64,000 bases of DNA from Cladopsammia gracilis (Eukaryota > Cnidaria > Anthozoa > Scleractinia > Dendrophylliidae). How positions within the stretch are numbered: position 1 is the first letter of the stretch; every line of letters begins with the position of its first letter. Below the pieces are notes generated by a model. The model was given only the letters and a program-made list of their open reading frames with translations, was not told the DNA's origin and did no database searches. The DNA is taken from the NCBI GenBank assembly GCA_022457155.1, contig JAJGOT010000051.1, forward strand, positions 2,109,001 to 2,173,000, read 5' to 3'. Both the position numbers and the translations under genes were made by a program. This document shows, one piece after another, positions 1 through 10,891 of the stretch.

Positions 1-1202
1 TGCCACATTAAGAAAATCAAAGGGCTCTAGGAGCCATCTCGTGAATACGAAACAACGTAAGGTGTAGTCCACAGTTCGCTTTTAATTTTCCATACTGAGT
101 TTGAAGGCAAAGAATTGAAGAGTAAAACAGATTTAAAACGACCAAAACATCTTGGCGTGACATAAATATACATTGTGTGAAACGAGACTGTCTGGATATG
201 TACAACTGGATGACGTAATTACACTGGGTAATGAAAAAAAAAAAAACTACAGCTATAAACACGTAATATACTGGGGAATTAAAAAAGTTTACAGATGATG
301 GAACGAATGAAAATTTGCATATCTGTCCTATATACTACATCTCTATATACTATATCTATATACTACATACTATATCTCGTTCAACGCTTCGTGTATACAC
401 GAGATAAAAAATTTGCATATCTGCCCCGATATACTATATCTCGTTCAACGCTTCGTGTATACACGAGATGAAAAGTTTGCATATCTGTCCCCGTATACTA
501 TATCTCGTTCAACGCTTCGTGTATTCACGAGATAAAAAATTTACATATCTGCCCCCGTATCTATATCTCGTTCAACGCTTCGTGTATACACGAGATAAAA
601 AATTTGCATATCTGTCCCCGTATACTATATCTCGTTCAACGCTTCGTGTATACACGAGATAAAAAATTTGCATATGTGTCCCTGTATACTATATCTCGTT
701 CAACGCTTTACGTATTCACGAGATTAAAAAATTTGCATATGTGTCCCTGTATACTATATCTCGTTCAACGCTTCGTGTATTCACGAGATAAAACATTTGC
801 ATATCTGTCCCTGTATACTATATCTCGTTCAACGCTTCGTGTATTCACGAGATAAAAAAATTGCATATCTGTCCCTGTATACTATATCTCGTTCAACGCT
901 TCGTGTATTCACGAGATAAAAAATTTGCATATCTGTCCCTGTATACTATAGAGCGTTTTCACTTGACGTCATAGCCGCCATATTGGTGTTCCCGTACAAA
1001 AGAATTTTAATTAACTTCTTTTGTTGGGAACACCAACATGGCTGCCATGGCTTTTGTCATTTGAGTCCCACGGGACCGAAGGTCACGTGAGTGAAAACGC
1101 TCTATATCTCGTTCAACGCTTCGTGTATTCACGAGATAAAAAATTTGCATATCTGTCCCTGTATACTATATCTCAGAAAATAAATAAATGTATATCAATA
1201 TA
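1..1202. repeat. Repeat element with 64-bp minisatellite
   Basis: The first ~290 bases resemble, in reverse, the repeat at 57345-57660 (AGCCATCTCGTGAATAC, then an ACAGTTCG segment). From about 370 to 950, and again at 1103-1180, a unit of about 64 bp recurs ten times. Each unit contains the palindrome TATCTCGT…ACGAGATA around a TTCAACGCTTCG core. The array is noncoding, although repeat periodicity opens short frames in it. Confidence 0.85.
951..1102. mobile_element. 152-bp MITE inserted in the minisatellite, TA duplication
   Basis: Ends GAGCGTTTTCACTTG and CGTGAGTGAAAACGCTC are imperfect inverted repeats. TA precedes (949-950) and follows (1103-1104). It splits one minisatellite unit, which resumes exactly on the far side. 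Tc1/mariner-type by TSD only. Confidence 0.8.
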
Positions 1203-1453
1203 GTTAAATCAGACATTTAATTCGCCCTGATATAAGTTCAATTTACTCGACAAAAACGAGCGTATAGCCAAGATAGGCATGCATGCAGCATTAACGGTGG
1301 TGCTGTTCTTTGCTTTCGTCTCAACTTTCGGTTGAACTGCACTTAAACGTGATGTGGGAGTCCTCATTATTTAAAATGTTTAGTTTGGCATTAATTTTGT
1401 ATGAAAGTTTGTTAACATGGTTTCAAACTATGACACTGTGTTTTGTAAAACAG

Positions 1454-1548
1454 CTTTCAAGCCAAGATTAACAGTTTCAAGATGCTTGGCTCCTCCGAGG
1501 ACAAAGAAAACAAGATGTGCCTTGTTTCATCCAAGACTTCTCTCACCA
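1454..1548 (+). CDS. VPS13: VPS13-like exon 1 of window
   Basis: An acceptor CAG precedes it and donor GTAAGT follows. It encodes INSFKMLGSSED and a polar stretch, entering with one base and leaving one base (A) that joins AA of the next exon to make Lys. The position matches the linker before the FETKP segment in VPS13A/C. The upstream exon lies outside the window. Confidence 0.75.
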
Positions 1549-2345
1549 GTAAGTGTATATATTTACGAAGGTGATTTATTAATAATACAACTTTTCATAT
1601 TTTATATTTTTAATTTTAGTAGAGGGTATAATAATGATAATTTGTAATATTTATAATAAATAAAGTAACTCTTCTTGGTCAACGAGTGTACAATGCAGTA
1701 CAAACACTGCGAGGCTGGAGAAACCAACAAAAATAAAATAATTTCTTTCACAGTACATCACTGCTCTCTTCATCCTTAGCACCGGTTTCTTCTTCAATAC
1801 GTTTTCTTTAACCATATCTCTCAGTCCCTCTTCGTTGATCTACCTTTAATTTTGTTCATGTCCGAGCAGTTACTACTGGTACACGCCTGCTCCCTTATTT
1901 CTTTTATGTTTGAGACAGCGTCAATTCAATTTTCTATAATTATACTTTACTTGTTTACTTCATTGTTGTTGTCAATAGTTGTTACCTTGTTGTTTTCTGT
2001 TACCTTGTTATTTTTTTAGGCAGATGTAAATGTAAAAGTTTGTAATGTTTCTCATTGTGTGTAATCTCGGATTTGAAGTGTCATACCTTAGCCTTTTAAG
2101 GACATAGTTTGATGTATTTTGTATTTTTTCTATTTGCAACCTTACGTGTCACTCAGCTAAGAGAACTTTATTTAAAATAAAATCGCAATTTCTTAATTTA
2201 CGTTCAAAATTACGATTAAGTAAATAAATAAATAAATAGATAAATAAATAAATAAATATCAACAGCAAATGTCGAGCTTTTCTCGTGTGAAGAGTGTGTT
2301 GAATTCAGTTACAAGCCTGAATAACTTTTGTTTGATTTAAAATAG
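1549..2345. other. VPS13 intron 1
   Basis: No gene seen. It contains an imperfect (TAAA)n tetranucleotide run at about 2219-2262 and otherwise AT-rich unique-looking DNA. Confidence 0.7.
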
Positions 2346-2458
2346 AACAATTAGGGACTCCTTTGGTGCAGTGTACATTTGAAACAAAGCCTTTGAAACT
2401 GAAGGCAGACTACGCAGTGACTTTGAAGGTGGAACCTATTGAGGCGATCTATGATTCT
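2346..2458 (+). CDS. VPS13: VPS13-like exon 2
   Basis: Encodes VQCTFETKPL and EPIEAIYDS, the family's conserved FETNP...PLEIIYD signature. Acceptor TAG, donor GTAAGT; ends on a codon boundary. Confidence 0.93.
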
Positions 2459-3025
2459 GTAAGTCTAAACAATTTCAATGCACTTCTGGTATATTAGCTA
2501 CACGACTGTTCATCTTTAGGATACACCGCCATAGAGGGAAACTTAAGACATGGAGCAAAGGACTAAAAAGTTTAACAAGGACCATCGTAACGTTTCCATG
2601 CTTAAGATGTGTTCATCGTTGGAAAGTGTCCATTAAGAGGGTGTTGGCCGAGTTTTCTTCACCTCGAGTTAACTATTATTTAACGGTTATTTAGCACTTC
2701 TGCTTGTCGGCTTTCGTCATATTTGAGAAGTGAAATGTTTGCAGATTAGGCCTTGTTACAGTGAAATGTGTTATACCATTTTAATTTGATAACTCTCGAT
2801 AGTTAAATTAAACACCGACGTTTCGGAATTGCGGTGTCAAATCTGTGGTTTACTTTTATCAGCATTACACGATAACCATTATTAAACCCGTAATTTTTTT
2901 TTTTACAATCAAGGAATGTTGTAACTTAGTGCGGAAGGCAGGGATTCTTGGGTCGTTAATTGCAAGGAAGGTTTATTGTGTACTGGAGTTAAACTCTGTG
3001 ATAATTTTTTTACCTTTCCTTACAG

Positions 3026-3084
3026 CACACCATTGATAAAATCGTCTCATTCTTCAGCATGCCAGAAAACACCAAACTTCAAGA
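3026..3084 (+). CDS. VPS13: VPS13-like exon 3
   Basis: Encodes TIDKIVSFFSMPENTK, the helix after IYD that family members share (…FFKPP…). Donor GTAAGT; leaves GA, completed by G of exon 4. Confidence 0.93.
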
Positions 3085-3551
3085 GTAAGTGAATTCAGCG
3101 TCATGTCCTCATTTTATAAAGATCTGTCTATTTTTTTAATCAATGTCAGGGTTAAACTTTTGATTGTGCAGACAAAATCCATGTGTGTCCATTCAAATGA
3201 AGCTACTAAGAAGTCCTTTCCTATGGCACTGTTAGTTTCTCGACAGCTTGCGAAAGAAATTTGGTATTTTTGTCAAATCGAGCTTTGGTCCCTAAAGTTT
3301 GGTGTTGGGGAAGGGCTAATCACCAACTTTCATAAAAAGAAAACGGGTGATGTATAGTTGTTATTGCTACTACCAGGGTGATATGGCTGTGCGCATGCGT
3401 AAGGTACTGACCAGACCGCTGGGTTGGTGTTCGAGTGTGTAATTTGCTTTTTTCGAGTTATTATTGTCAGTATTGAATTCTTTGGCATTGAATACCTCTC
3501 CTGGGCTGTGCGCGAGTGACGTATTGCTTCTGTGTATGCTTTTGAATGCAG

Positions 3552-3636
3552 GCTTGAGGTGGCTGCAGCGAACAAGCTCCAGGAACTGAGAATGTGGACA
3601 AGGGCAGGTTTAGAGTATGCTATCACTCAACATGAG
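3552..3636 (+). CDS. VPS13: VPS13-like exon 4
   Basis: Encodes ANKLQELRMWTRAGLEYAI, the helical segment preceding the next groove strand. Donor GTATGC; ends on a codon boundary. Followed by the 4.6-kb intron that holds the foldback element. Confidence 0.93.
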
Positions 3637-4740
3637 GTATGCATTATACAATATTCATAATTGCAAGTGCATTTTGATTGGTCATTACCTATGATCTATT
3701 AGAGCACAGACGCACAGTTGACGTCATGGAGAATTTGTTTTCCCTGTTGCGTCCAACATCGCGAACAGTTTTGAAAATGTGGCAAGATTATTCAGTTAAT
3801 GGCAAGTGAAGGTATTAAAAAATTGTTCAGTAGAAGCTATTAACAATGAAGAAAAAGACGAAACCGAAGCGAAAAGTAGTATTGTTGACGTGGAAAATGC
3901 CGAAATTACACACACACACACACACACAAAAAAAAATCCTCGAACAGTCATGATCACAGTCGAGTACTACGAAGCTAATTTTTCTTCCCTGTTATTGGAT
4001 AACTTGAAACAAGTAGATCCCATTTTGCCGTCGCGCGCGTGCATCTGTTCAGTTAAAGATCACAGAAGACGTCCAAATTTGGTTAGAACATCAGTGACTA
4101 ACTCACTTGCGGCTCGCTGACCATTTATTGTTTGTTCTTAGCATATTTTGACGTCATTTTTGACGTCATAACTGAGCAGTCGCACGGCAAAGTGGAAGCT
4201 ATTTGTTAGCTGCGTTCTGGCATCTTGGTGCATATGAATCGCAGTCAAGATGCGAAACTGCTGCTCTTTATAGTCAACATATTTTTAAATTCTCGGGATT
4301 TTATTAAAGTAGTTATGATATCATAGTCAATTAAAATTTTTTTTAACGCTCTGACATGCATATATTATTGATTTTTATCAAATTTGCTATTAGAAACTGA
4401 AGGATTTTCTAATAATTGTGATGCATATCGAAGAGGCCTTTATCAGCATAACCCTCAAACTGCTTTCCTCGTTCAACAAAACCTTAAACCCCATTTCACA
4501 CCTTTTGGGTGTGAGATGCAAATTAAGGCGTCTTTCAGTAACAAAACGTGCTTACCTTCCGCGTCCTTTCAATATAATTTGCTTCAAAAATCTAATTAAA
4601 CCAAGATTTTACCTGAGCAAAAAAAAGAAATAGAAGTTCACAGAGACTTCTGATATAACTTTCATAAAGTTTTTTTGGAAACAGGATCTTAATTAGCATA
4701 GATTTTGGCGGTTTTATTCTTTCGTTTTCTCTGTATTTTG
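3637..4740. other. 5' part of VPS13 intron 4, no gene recognised
   Basis: Includes a short (CA)n run at about 3908-3928. A 104-codon open frame over it (3806-4120) has a His-Thr stretch from the dinucleotide repeat; I do not regard it as a gene. Short inverted TGACGTCA-type motifs occur near 4150. Confidence 0.55.
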
Positions 4741-4910
4741 TGGGCGGCACAGTGGTCTAGTGGTTAGCGCGTCGGACTTTCAACCTGAAAGGTCGGTGGT
4801 TCGAGCCTGGTCTTTGCCGTCGTGTTGTTTCCTTAGACAAGAAACTTTACTCCACACTGTCTCTCTCCACCCAGGTGTATAAATGGGTACCGGCGACAAA
4901 ATGCTGGGGG
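4741..4910 (+). mobile_element. tRNA-derived SINE, 5' part (split by foldback element)
   Basis: Has pol III internal promoter-like boxes: A box around TGGTCTAGTGGTTAGCG and B box GGTTCGAGCC. A body follows with TCCACACTGTCTCTCTCCAC and GTATAAATGGGTACC. The 3' part continues at 7893-8030. The same family is at 51796-52412, which shows the uninterrupted order across the insertion point. Confidence 0.85.
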
Positions 4911-5548
4911 AGTAGTAGTCTAGGGTCAGATTTAAGCCCCGCGATGGATTTCCCTTGGATTTCCCGCATACTAATTTGGATTAGGTGCCTAGGTGCCTAG
5001 TCAATGACGTCACAATATGCCTTCCTGCATACTAATTTGGATTTTCCGCATACTAATTTGGATTTCCCGCATACTAATTTGGATTAGGTGCCTAGGTGCC
5101 TAGTCAATGACGTCACAATATGCCTTCCTGCATACTAATTTGGATTTCCTGCATATGTAATAAATTGCCAATACCTATTCCTATACCTTTTGTGTTATTC
5201 TGAAACAATAGAAACAATAGGTTTGCCCAAACGTGCCCGCTCTATTCACACCCTGATTGGACCGGTAGCTTCAAAGTTCAAACTTTTAATTATGCGAACT
5301 TGCACTGAACTAAATTTGCATGAAAAATTAGCACCTCGGAAAAATAAACAAAGCAACCAATTACATGCTTTACTAAAACAATAAACCCACACTCTGTTTA
5401 AGTAAAAATATATTTAATAATTACAAAACGCATTAAGGTTTCATCAAATCATTATGTCAACAAAAGCTGTTTTATTTAGAACAACTCAAATCCATATACT
5501 ACACAAATGAAAAGGAAATCAAGAACAAAATATTAGAATGAAATTACT

Positions 5549-5880
5549 TTACGGACGCAGCGCGAATTCACTCTTTATAGGCCGTATTGCAGTCCTAAAG
5601 CTTTGTTGGCTTTTTTCGGAAGCGAAGGTTTCCTCTGAAAACGATTTTACGTTTGGTTCATCTCCGTGTTCGTAAATCCACTTTGTTTTATCGTTTGAAT
5701 AATGTGTTAATTTAACTGGAGAACTCGAACGGGGGTTGTAAGGATTTTGGGAACTGGTATATTTCAATAACGCCGCGTTTTTCATCCAAGAAATTTTTAT
5801 TCGATGCTGTTTTCGCAAATCCTTGATCATATATATATTAAAAGTAACTAGATATCCGTGTTTTCTGTTGTGATCAAATG
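5549..5880 (-). CDS. Unidentified reading frame in foldback arm (left copy, open)
   Basis: Continues in frame out of the triplet-repeat tract and ends at 5549, with segments such as KWIYEHGDEPNVKSFSEE. It has no clear start of its own and no family I recognise. It could be a captured host exon or a relic of an element protein. Low confidence that it is expressed. Confidence 0.3.
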
Positions 5881-5916
5881 ATAGGGGTACAGGAAGGGTA
5901 CAGGAGTTTTTACTAC

Positions 5917-6865
5917 CACCGCCACCACAATTCTCCTCCACCACCACCACCACAATTTTATTGTTTTCACCACCACCACCACAATTCTCCTCCACCACCT
6001 CCACCACAATTTTATTGTTTTCACCACCACCACCACAATTCTCCTCCACCACCACCACCACAATTTTATTGTTTTCACCACCACCACAACCACCACCACC
6101 ACCACCACAATTCTCCACCACCACCACCACCACCACCACAATTTTATTGTTTTCACCACCACCTCCACCACCACCACCACAATTCTCCACCACCACCACC
6201 ACCACCACAATTTTATTGTTTTCACCACCACCTCCACCACCACCACCACAATTTCATTGTTTTCACCACCACCACCACAATTCTCCTCCACCACCACCAC
6301 CACAATTTTATTGTTTTCACCACCACCTCCACCACCACCACCACAATTCTCCACCACCACCACCACCACCACAATTTTATTGTTTTCACCACCACCTCCA
6401 CCACCACCACCACCACCACCACCACCACCACCACAATTTCATTGTTTTCACCACCACCACCACAATTCTCCTCCACCACCACCACCACAATTTTATTGTT
6501 TTCACCACCACCTCCACCACCACCACTACAATTCTCCACCACCACCACCACCACCACCACCACCACCACAATTTTATTGTTTTCACCACCTCCACCACCA
6601 CCACCACATGGTGGTGAAAACAATAAAATTGTGGTGGTGGTGGTGGAGGAGAATTGTGGTGGTGGTGGTGGTGGTGGTGAAAACAATAAAATTGTGGTGG
6701 TGGTGGTGGTGGTGGTGGTGGAGAATTGTAGTGGTGGTGGTGGAGGTGGTGGTGAAAACAATAAAATTGTGGTGGAGGTGGTGGAGGAGAATTGTGGTGG
6801 TGGTGGTGAAAACAATAAAATTGTGGTGGTGGTGGTGGAGGAGAATTGTGGTGGCGGTGGTAGTA
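5917..6865. repeat. (CCA)n/(TGG)n compound minisatellite at the foldback centre
   Basis: Units of about 50 bp alternate CCA runs with the spacer CAATTTTATTGTTTTCA. The sense switches from CCA to TGG at about 6608, close to the point of symmetry. The left side (about 690 bp) is longer than the right (about 257 bp). Long Pro/His- or Val/Gly-rich frames on both strands are a by-product of triplet repetition. Confidence 0.9.
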
Positions 6866-7226
6866 AAAACTCCTGTACCCTTCCTGTACCCCTATCATTT
6901 GATCACAACAGAAAACACGGATATCTAGTTACTTTTAATATATATATGATCAAGGATTTGCGAAAACAGCATCGAATAAAAATTTCTTGGATGAAAAACG
7001 CGGCGTTATAGAAATATACCAGTTCCCAAAATCCTTACAACCCCCGTTCGAGTTCTCCAGTTAAATTAACACATTATTCAAACGATAAAACAAAGTGGAT
7101 TTACGAACACGGAGATGAACCAAACGTAAAATCGTTTTCAGAGGAAACCTTCGCTTCCGAAAAAAGCCAACAAAGCTTTAGGACTGCAATACGGCCTATA
7201 AAGAGTGAATTCGCGCTGCGTCCGTA
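6866..7226 (+). pseudogene. Unidentified reading frame in foldback arm (right copy, broken)
   Basis: From the end of the TGG tract the frame reads through KHGYLVTFNIYMIKDLRKQ and ISWMKNAAL, then meets TAG at 7009-7011. In the left arm (minus strand, 5549-5880) the same position is TTG and the frame runs on for about 70 residues. One base therefore separates an open from a closed copy. I do not recognise the product. Confidence 0.45.
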
Positions 7227-7886
7227 AAGTAATTTCATTCTAATATTTTGTTCTTGATTTCCTTTTCATTTGTGTAGTATATGGATTTGAGTTGTTCTAA
7301 ATAAAACAGCTTTTGTTGACATAATGATTTGATGAAACCTTAATGCGTTTTGTAATTATTAAATATATTTTTACTTAAACAGAGTGTGGGTTTATTGTTT
7401 TAGTAAAGCATGTAATTGGTTGCTTTGTTTATTTTTCCGAGGTGCTAATTTTTCATGCAAATTTAGTTCAGTGCAAGTTCGCATAATTAAAAGTTTGAAC
7501 TTTGAAGCTACCGGTCCAATCAGGGTGTGAATAGAGCGGGCACGTTTGGGCAAACCTATTGTTTCTATTGTTTCAGAATAACACAAAAGGTATAGGAATA
7601 GGTATTGGCAATTTATTACATATGCAGGAAATCCAAATTAGTATGCAGGAAGGCATATTGTGACGTCATTGACTAGGCACCTAGGCACCTAATCCAAATT
7701 AGTATGCGGGAAATCCAAATTAGTATGCGGAAAATCCAAATTAGTATGCAGGAAGGCATATTGTGACGTCATTGACTAGGCACCTAGGCACCTAATCCAA
7801 ATTAGTATGCGGAAAATCCAAATTAGTATGCGGGAAATCCAAGGGAAATCCATCGCGGGGCTTAAATCTGACCCTAGACTACTACT

Positions 7887-8030
7887 TGGGGGTAACCCTG
7901 CGATGGACTAGCATCCCATCCAGGGGGGAGTAGCAATATTCCTAGTTGCTTCATGCTACGGAAACCGGGTTAAGCTCCGGCCGTGTGGGCCATCGTGGCC
8001 CGAGTGCGACTTTTACCTTTACCTTTTTTC
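7887..8030 (+). mobile_element. tRNA-derived SINE, 3' part
   Basis: Begins with the duplicated TGGGGG, then continues the family body: GATGGACTAGCATCCCATCC, GGAGTAGCAATATT, GAAACCGGGTTAA, ending in a CTTTTACCTTTACC tail. It matches 52270-52412. Confidence 0.85.
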
Positions 8031-8039
8031 CTCTGTATT

Positions 8040-8210
8040 TAGTGATCGGTTCGAGAAGCTCTATCAAAAACTCAAAAGAGTGTTTCATCAGGTTTCCAAA
8101 CAGATCGAAGCCGGTTTAAAAAAAGCTCGGCTGCACCTCGTTTTTTCAATCCACTTCTCGGTGGTTTGATATCCTGATGAAACACTCTTCCTCGTGTTTG
8201 ACATATTACT
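8040..8210. repeat. Short inverted-repeat element
   Basis: AAGAGTGTTTCATCAGG near 8087 and its complement CCTGATGAAACACTCTT near 8172 enclose a loop with GGTTTGATATC. A similar CCTGATGAAAC…CTTCCTCGTGTTT segment is at about 60648-60680. Confidence 0.6.
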
Positions 8211-8232
8211 TAAAGCTTCTTTCTCCTTTAAG

Positions 8233-8300
8233 GTCACATACCTAGATATAGATGTCAGGTCGCCTTTTGTTGTAATTCCTGAATATGGAACTCTACAAAG
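8233..8300 (+). CDS. VPS13: VPS13-like exon 5
   Basis: Encodes DIDVRSPFVVIPEYG, the family's 'I.L.AP.IVIP' strand of the groove. Donor GTAATC; leaves AG, completed as Arg by the first base of exon 6. Confidence 0.93.
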
Positions 8301-8812
8301 GTAATCTTGGTGGAAACTGTGTTTTCTTCATAAGTTTGACTGTTGAGTCGTCTGTCTAAATGACGTATATCGTAGCTCATAAACAATTTGTAAACTTTAT
8401 GCTTTTTTTAGGTTTTTATAAAGGAACATCTGGTTTAGCATACATATAGCTAGTTTAAACAGAGTAATGTCTAGCTAACAAATAAAACAACTGATAAAAG
8501 GTATTACAATACATGAAAACACACTATGAACAAAGAAAACTAAAAAAATTAAACGTATTGCTAAGATGGTACATAGCTCCTATTCGCCAGGATCTTGAAC
8601 TCCTTGAGTTAATTCGCCGATGTTATGTTAAGGGGTAAAGCATTAAGGTAGCGCGTACCATTGAAGCGAAAGCTGCCTTGGTACTTGGTTATTTTGGCTA
8701 AAGGCATGCGCAATAGGTCACGGTGCTAGGTGATATAAGCGTGAATGATTTGTTGTGTGAAATTCATTGCGAGATGAGGTAGTGATTGCTTCTTGTTTCT
8801 TTGTACTTTAAG

Positions 8813-8891
8813 AGATGGGAGTGTTTTGGCTGTTGACTTGGGACACTTTACAGTGGTCAGCAATCTGGCTTCTCGGGACACAAGTGTTAGA
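8813..8891 (+). CDS. VPS13: VPS13-like exon 6
   Basis: Encodes DGSVLAVDLGHFTVVSN, the conserved 'L..DLG.L.V' strand. It was found because exons 5 and 7 do not match in phase; this exon restores the frame exactly. Acceptor AAG, donor GTATGT. Confidence 0.9.
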
Positions 8892-9239
8892 GTATGTAAT
8901 TTACATGACTAACAAAATCTTACGTTATTTACGTGACTAAATAAATGTATACGAAAATCAATTTGGATTTTGAAGACCAAGTCTTCGAGTATGCATCAGA
9001 TCAATTCAATATTAATATTTTCCTAGATACTATCTAGGGAAGCAGTTGTGCTCCTGATAGGGTCATGCTACAGAAACTCGAAGGAAGAGCTGGAACTCAC
9101 GAGCCAACTGGCTAGCCTCGAGTACACAGACGCTCTTTAGAAGCATCACGTACTTACGGCGTAACGTACCTAACCAACGTCTGCATGAAAGAAATGTGCA
9201 TTTAGTAAAGTAGAAACTTCGCTATTGTATCTTTTCCAG

Positions 9240-9327
9240 AAAGCTTCCGATGGCGAGTTAGAGGATATGTTTTACGACAAGTTCGAGGTTACTTTAGACG
9301 ATGTTCAAGTTATGATCATCGACAAGG
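9240..9327 (+). CDS. VPS13: VPS13-like exon 7
   Basis: Encodes YDKFEVTLDDVQVMIIDK, corresponding to the 'YD.F.I.L...Q.L' segment of the family. Donor GTAAGC; leaves G. Confidence 0.93.
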
Positions 9328-9599
9328 GTAAGCCAGAGATTAGATTGACGTTTTAATCTCTTAAAGGTAAATGTGTGGGTTTTTCTCACAGCCTGTACTG
9401 TTGTCTTGGTGACATGGTAAATTTATGTCAAGGTAATGTTCAATGCTTGACTCACATGGTCTCGAAATGTTCCTATGGACTATCATAGTGATACAGGACG
9501 AACAAGGATTCGAAACTACGAAGGCAGCCGATTTTAATGCCCAAAATATTTTCATTAGCTTACATTCTTATTATTTATTATGAATTGACTTTTTCAAAG

Positions 9600-9717
9600 G
9601 TTTAAATTGGAAGTCGACAATGGGCGTTACATCTTCACCTCACCACATACTGCCTTCAACAGCTTTAACAGTCCAGCTACAGAAAAGCATAACATCTGAC
9701 AATGTTGAACTGCCAGA
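9600..9717 (+). CDS. VPS13: VPS13-like exon 8
   Basis: Begins GLNWKST and encodes HHILPSTALTVQLQKSI, matching the 'NW......HIL.P......L' segment. Donor GTGAGT; leaves GA. The following 5.7-kb intron contains the composite transposon. Confidence 0.92.
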
Positions 9718-10316
9718 GTGAGTAGCGTACCAAAACTTCACGATTATACGCACCGGGATCTTAAATGTGTAACATTAATAAAAGAAAAGACAAATGTCAC
9801 ATCCCTTTTTAATTGGAACCTAAAAAAATGATGTATAGTTTTGTTAAAATGAACCGCACGAGTGCACTGAAACTATTAAGGTTACAGTGTACCTTCGGGG
9901 GTGTCTCCAGTATAACAGCTCTAGCGTCTTAAGATCGCACTTAATATACGTAAACCCAGATATCAAATTAAAGCTTATAGAGCTGGCTATCTAAATATGG
10001 AAACCATTTGCTAATAAAATGAATTGTCGAATTTTTTACGACGTCTAAATTCGAACGTCCGAATCAGCTTTAAAACGCTATAACTCAAAGCGATTATTGT
10101 ATTTTGCTAATTTGATTTGTTCTCGGGTTTCCGGACACGAAGCGCTAAAAAAACGTGTCGGCGATTTCCCATATTCAATTGCAGTGAAAAGTTGCAGAAT
10201 ATTTTCAAAAAAGGGAGAAAAATATTGGAATGATCGCACGGAAATGGCCCTTGAAGAAAACGTTTTCGGAAATAAGAAATTCGCCGACACATTTTTGTTT
10301 ATTATATGTTAACCTA

Positions 10317-10591
10317 CAATAGGCGACAAAATTGTTGACACATCGTCATTTTGAACCCCATTTTGCTCAAGACAAGACATATTTTGACCCCGCCCCTCTT
10401 ATTCCCCACCCCCACCCCCCCAGCCAATGTTGTTTATTGTTTACAGAGGTATGTGGCTGCAATCCTACAACATTGGAAGGGGGGGAGGGGGTTTCTGCAG
10501 CAAATTATAGCGAATGCAAAGAAAAAGTGATGAAATTGGCACAGAAACCGTTTGGCATACATAATGTGTCAAGTATTTTTGTCGCCTATTG
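10317..10591 (+). repeat. Left 275-bp terminal copy of composite transposon
   Basis: Starts CAATAGGCGACAAAATTG and ends with the inverted TTTTTGTCGCCTATTG. These ends pair over about 24 of 28 bases, so the segment itself has the layout of a MITE. It contains a C-rich then G-rich pair (CCCACCCCCCC; GGGGGGGAGGGGG). Confidence 0.9.
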
Positions 10592-10891
10592 TCCGATATA
10601 CCAAAAATATTATTTCGCTGTTCATGGTGACGTGCGAGCGCGATCCCTTTTTCAAATTATCCTTTGGGGGAATATCTGCTATACCACACAGGACAGTGTC
10701 GTTATTTAGTCAATTTAAAGATTTTAGGTATAAAGGAAATACATTCTACGATCAGAAGAATAGGCAAATCAGTCAAATTAGTCATTGAATGACAATGGGA
10801 AAAAGAGATATTGCTCACGCGCAGCAGTTTTGTTGTTCTGTTGGGATGTAATTGATGGTATTAGCGCGTTGTTAAAAACCTAAACTACGAG

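Larger units (their letters stand above)
4911..7886. mobile_element. Foldback element with ~0.9-kb inverted arms; Polinton-like ends
   Basis: The left arm from 4911 (AGTAGTAGTCTAGGG) is matched by the reverse complement of the right arm ending at 7886, nearly base for base. The right arm has one extra subrepeat built on GCATACTAATTTGGATT. The six bases TGGGGG at 4905-4910 are repeated at 7887-7892. Long inverted repeats, AG…CT ends and a 6-bp duplication are the Polinton/Maverick signature, but no polymerase, integrase or capsid gene is present, so this would be a non-autonomous relative. The centre is a CCA/TGG tract. Both arms carry a 64-codon frame (5190-5384 plus; 7392-7586 minus) of unknown meaning. 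Confidence 0.8.

Noticed and set aside
370..960. Regularly spaced repeats resembling a CRISPR array
   Set aside because: Eukaryotic context; whole 64-bp units repeat with no unique spacers and no cas-like genes.
468..1203. Frames reading YLVQRFVYTRDKKFAYL repeatedly
   Set aside because: They translate the 64-bp minisatellite; the periodicity, not selection, keeps them open.
3806..4120. 104-codon frame
   Set aside because: It contains a CA dinucleotide run read as His-Thr, has no domain, and lies in an intron full of degraded repeats.
5549..7011. Several long Pro/His/Thr- or Val/Gly/Trp-rich frames on both strands
   Set aside because: All six frames stay open because the DNA is a CCA/TGG triplet array; the composition is that of the repeat, not of a protein.
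10332..10709. 125-codon frame, and a partial identical frame at 14069-14380
   Set aside because: It lies in the 275-bp terminal copies and shows no domain; duplication explains the matching translation.
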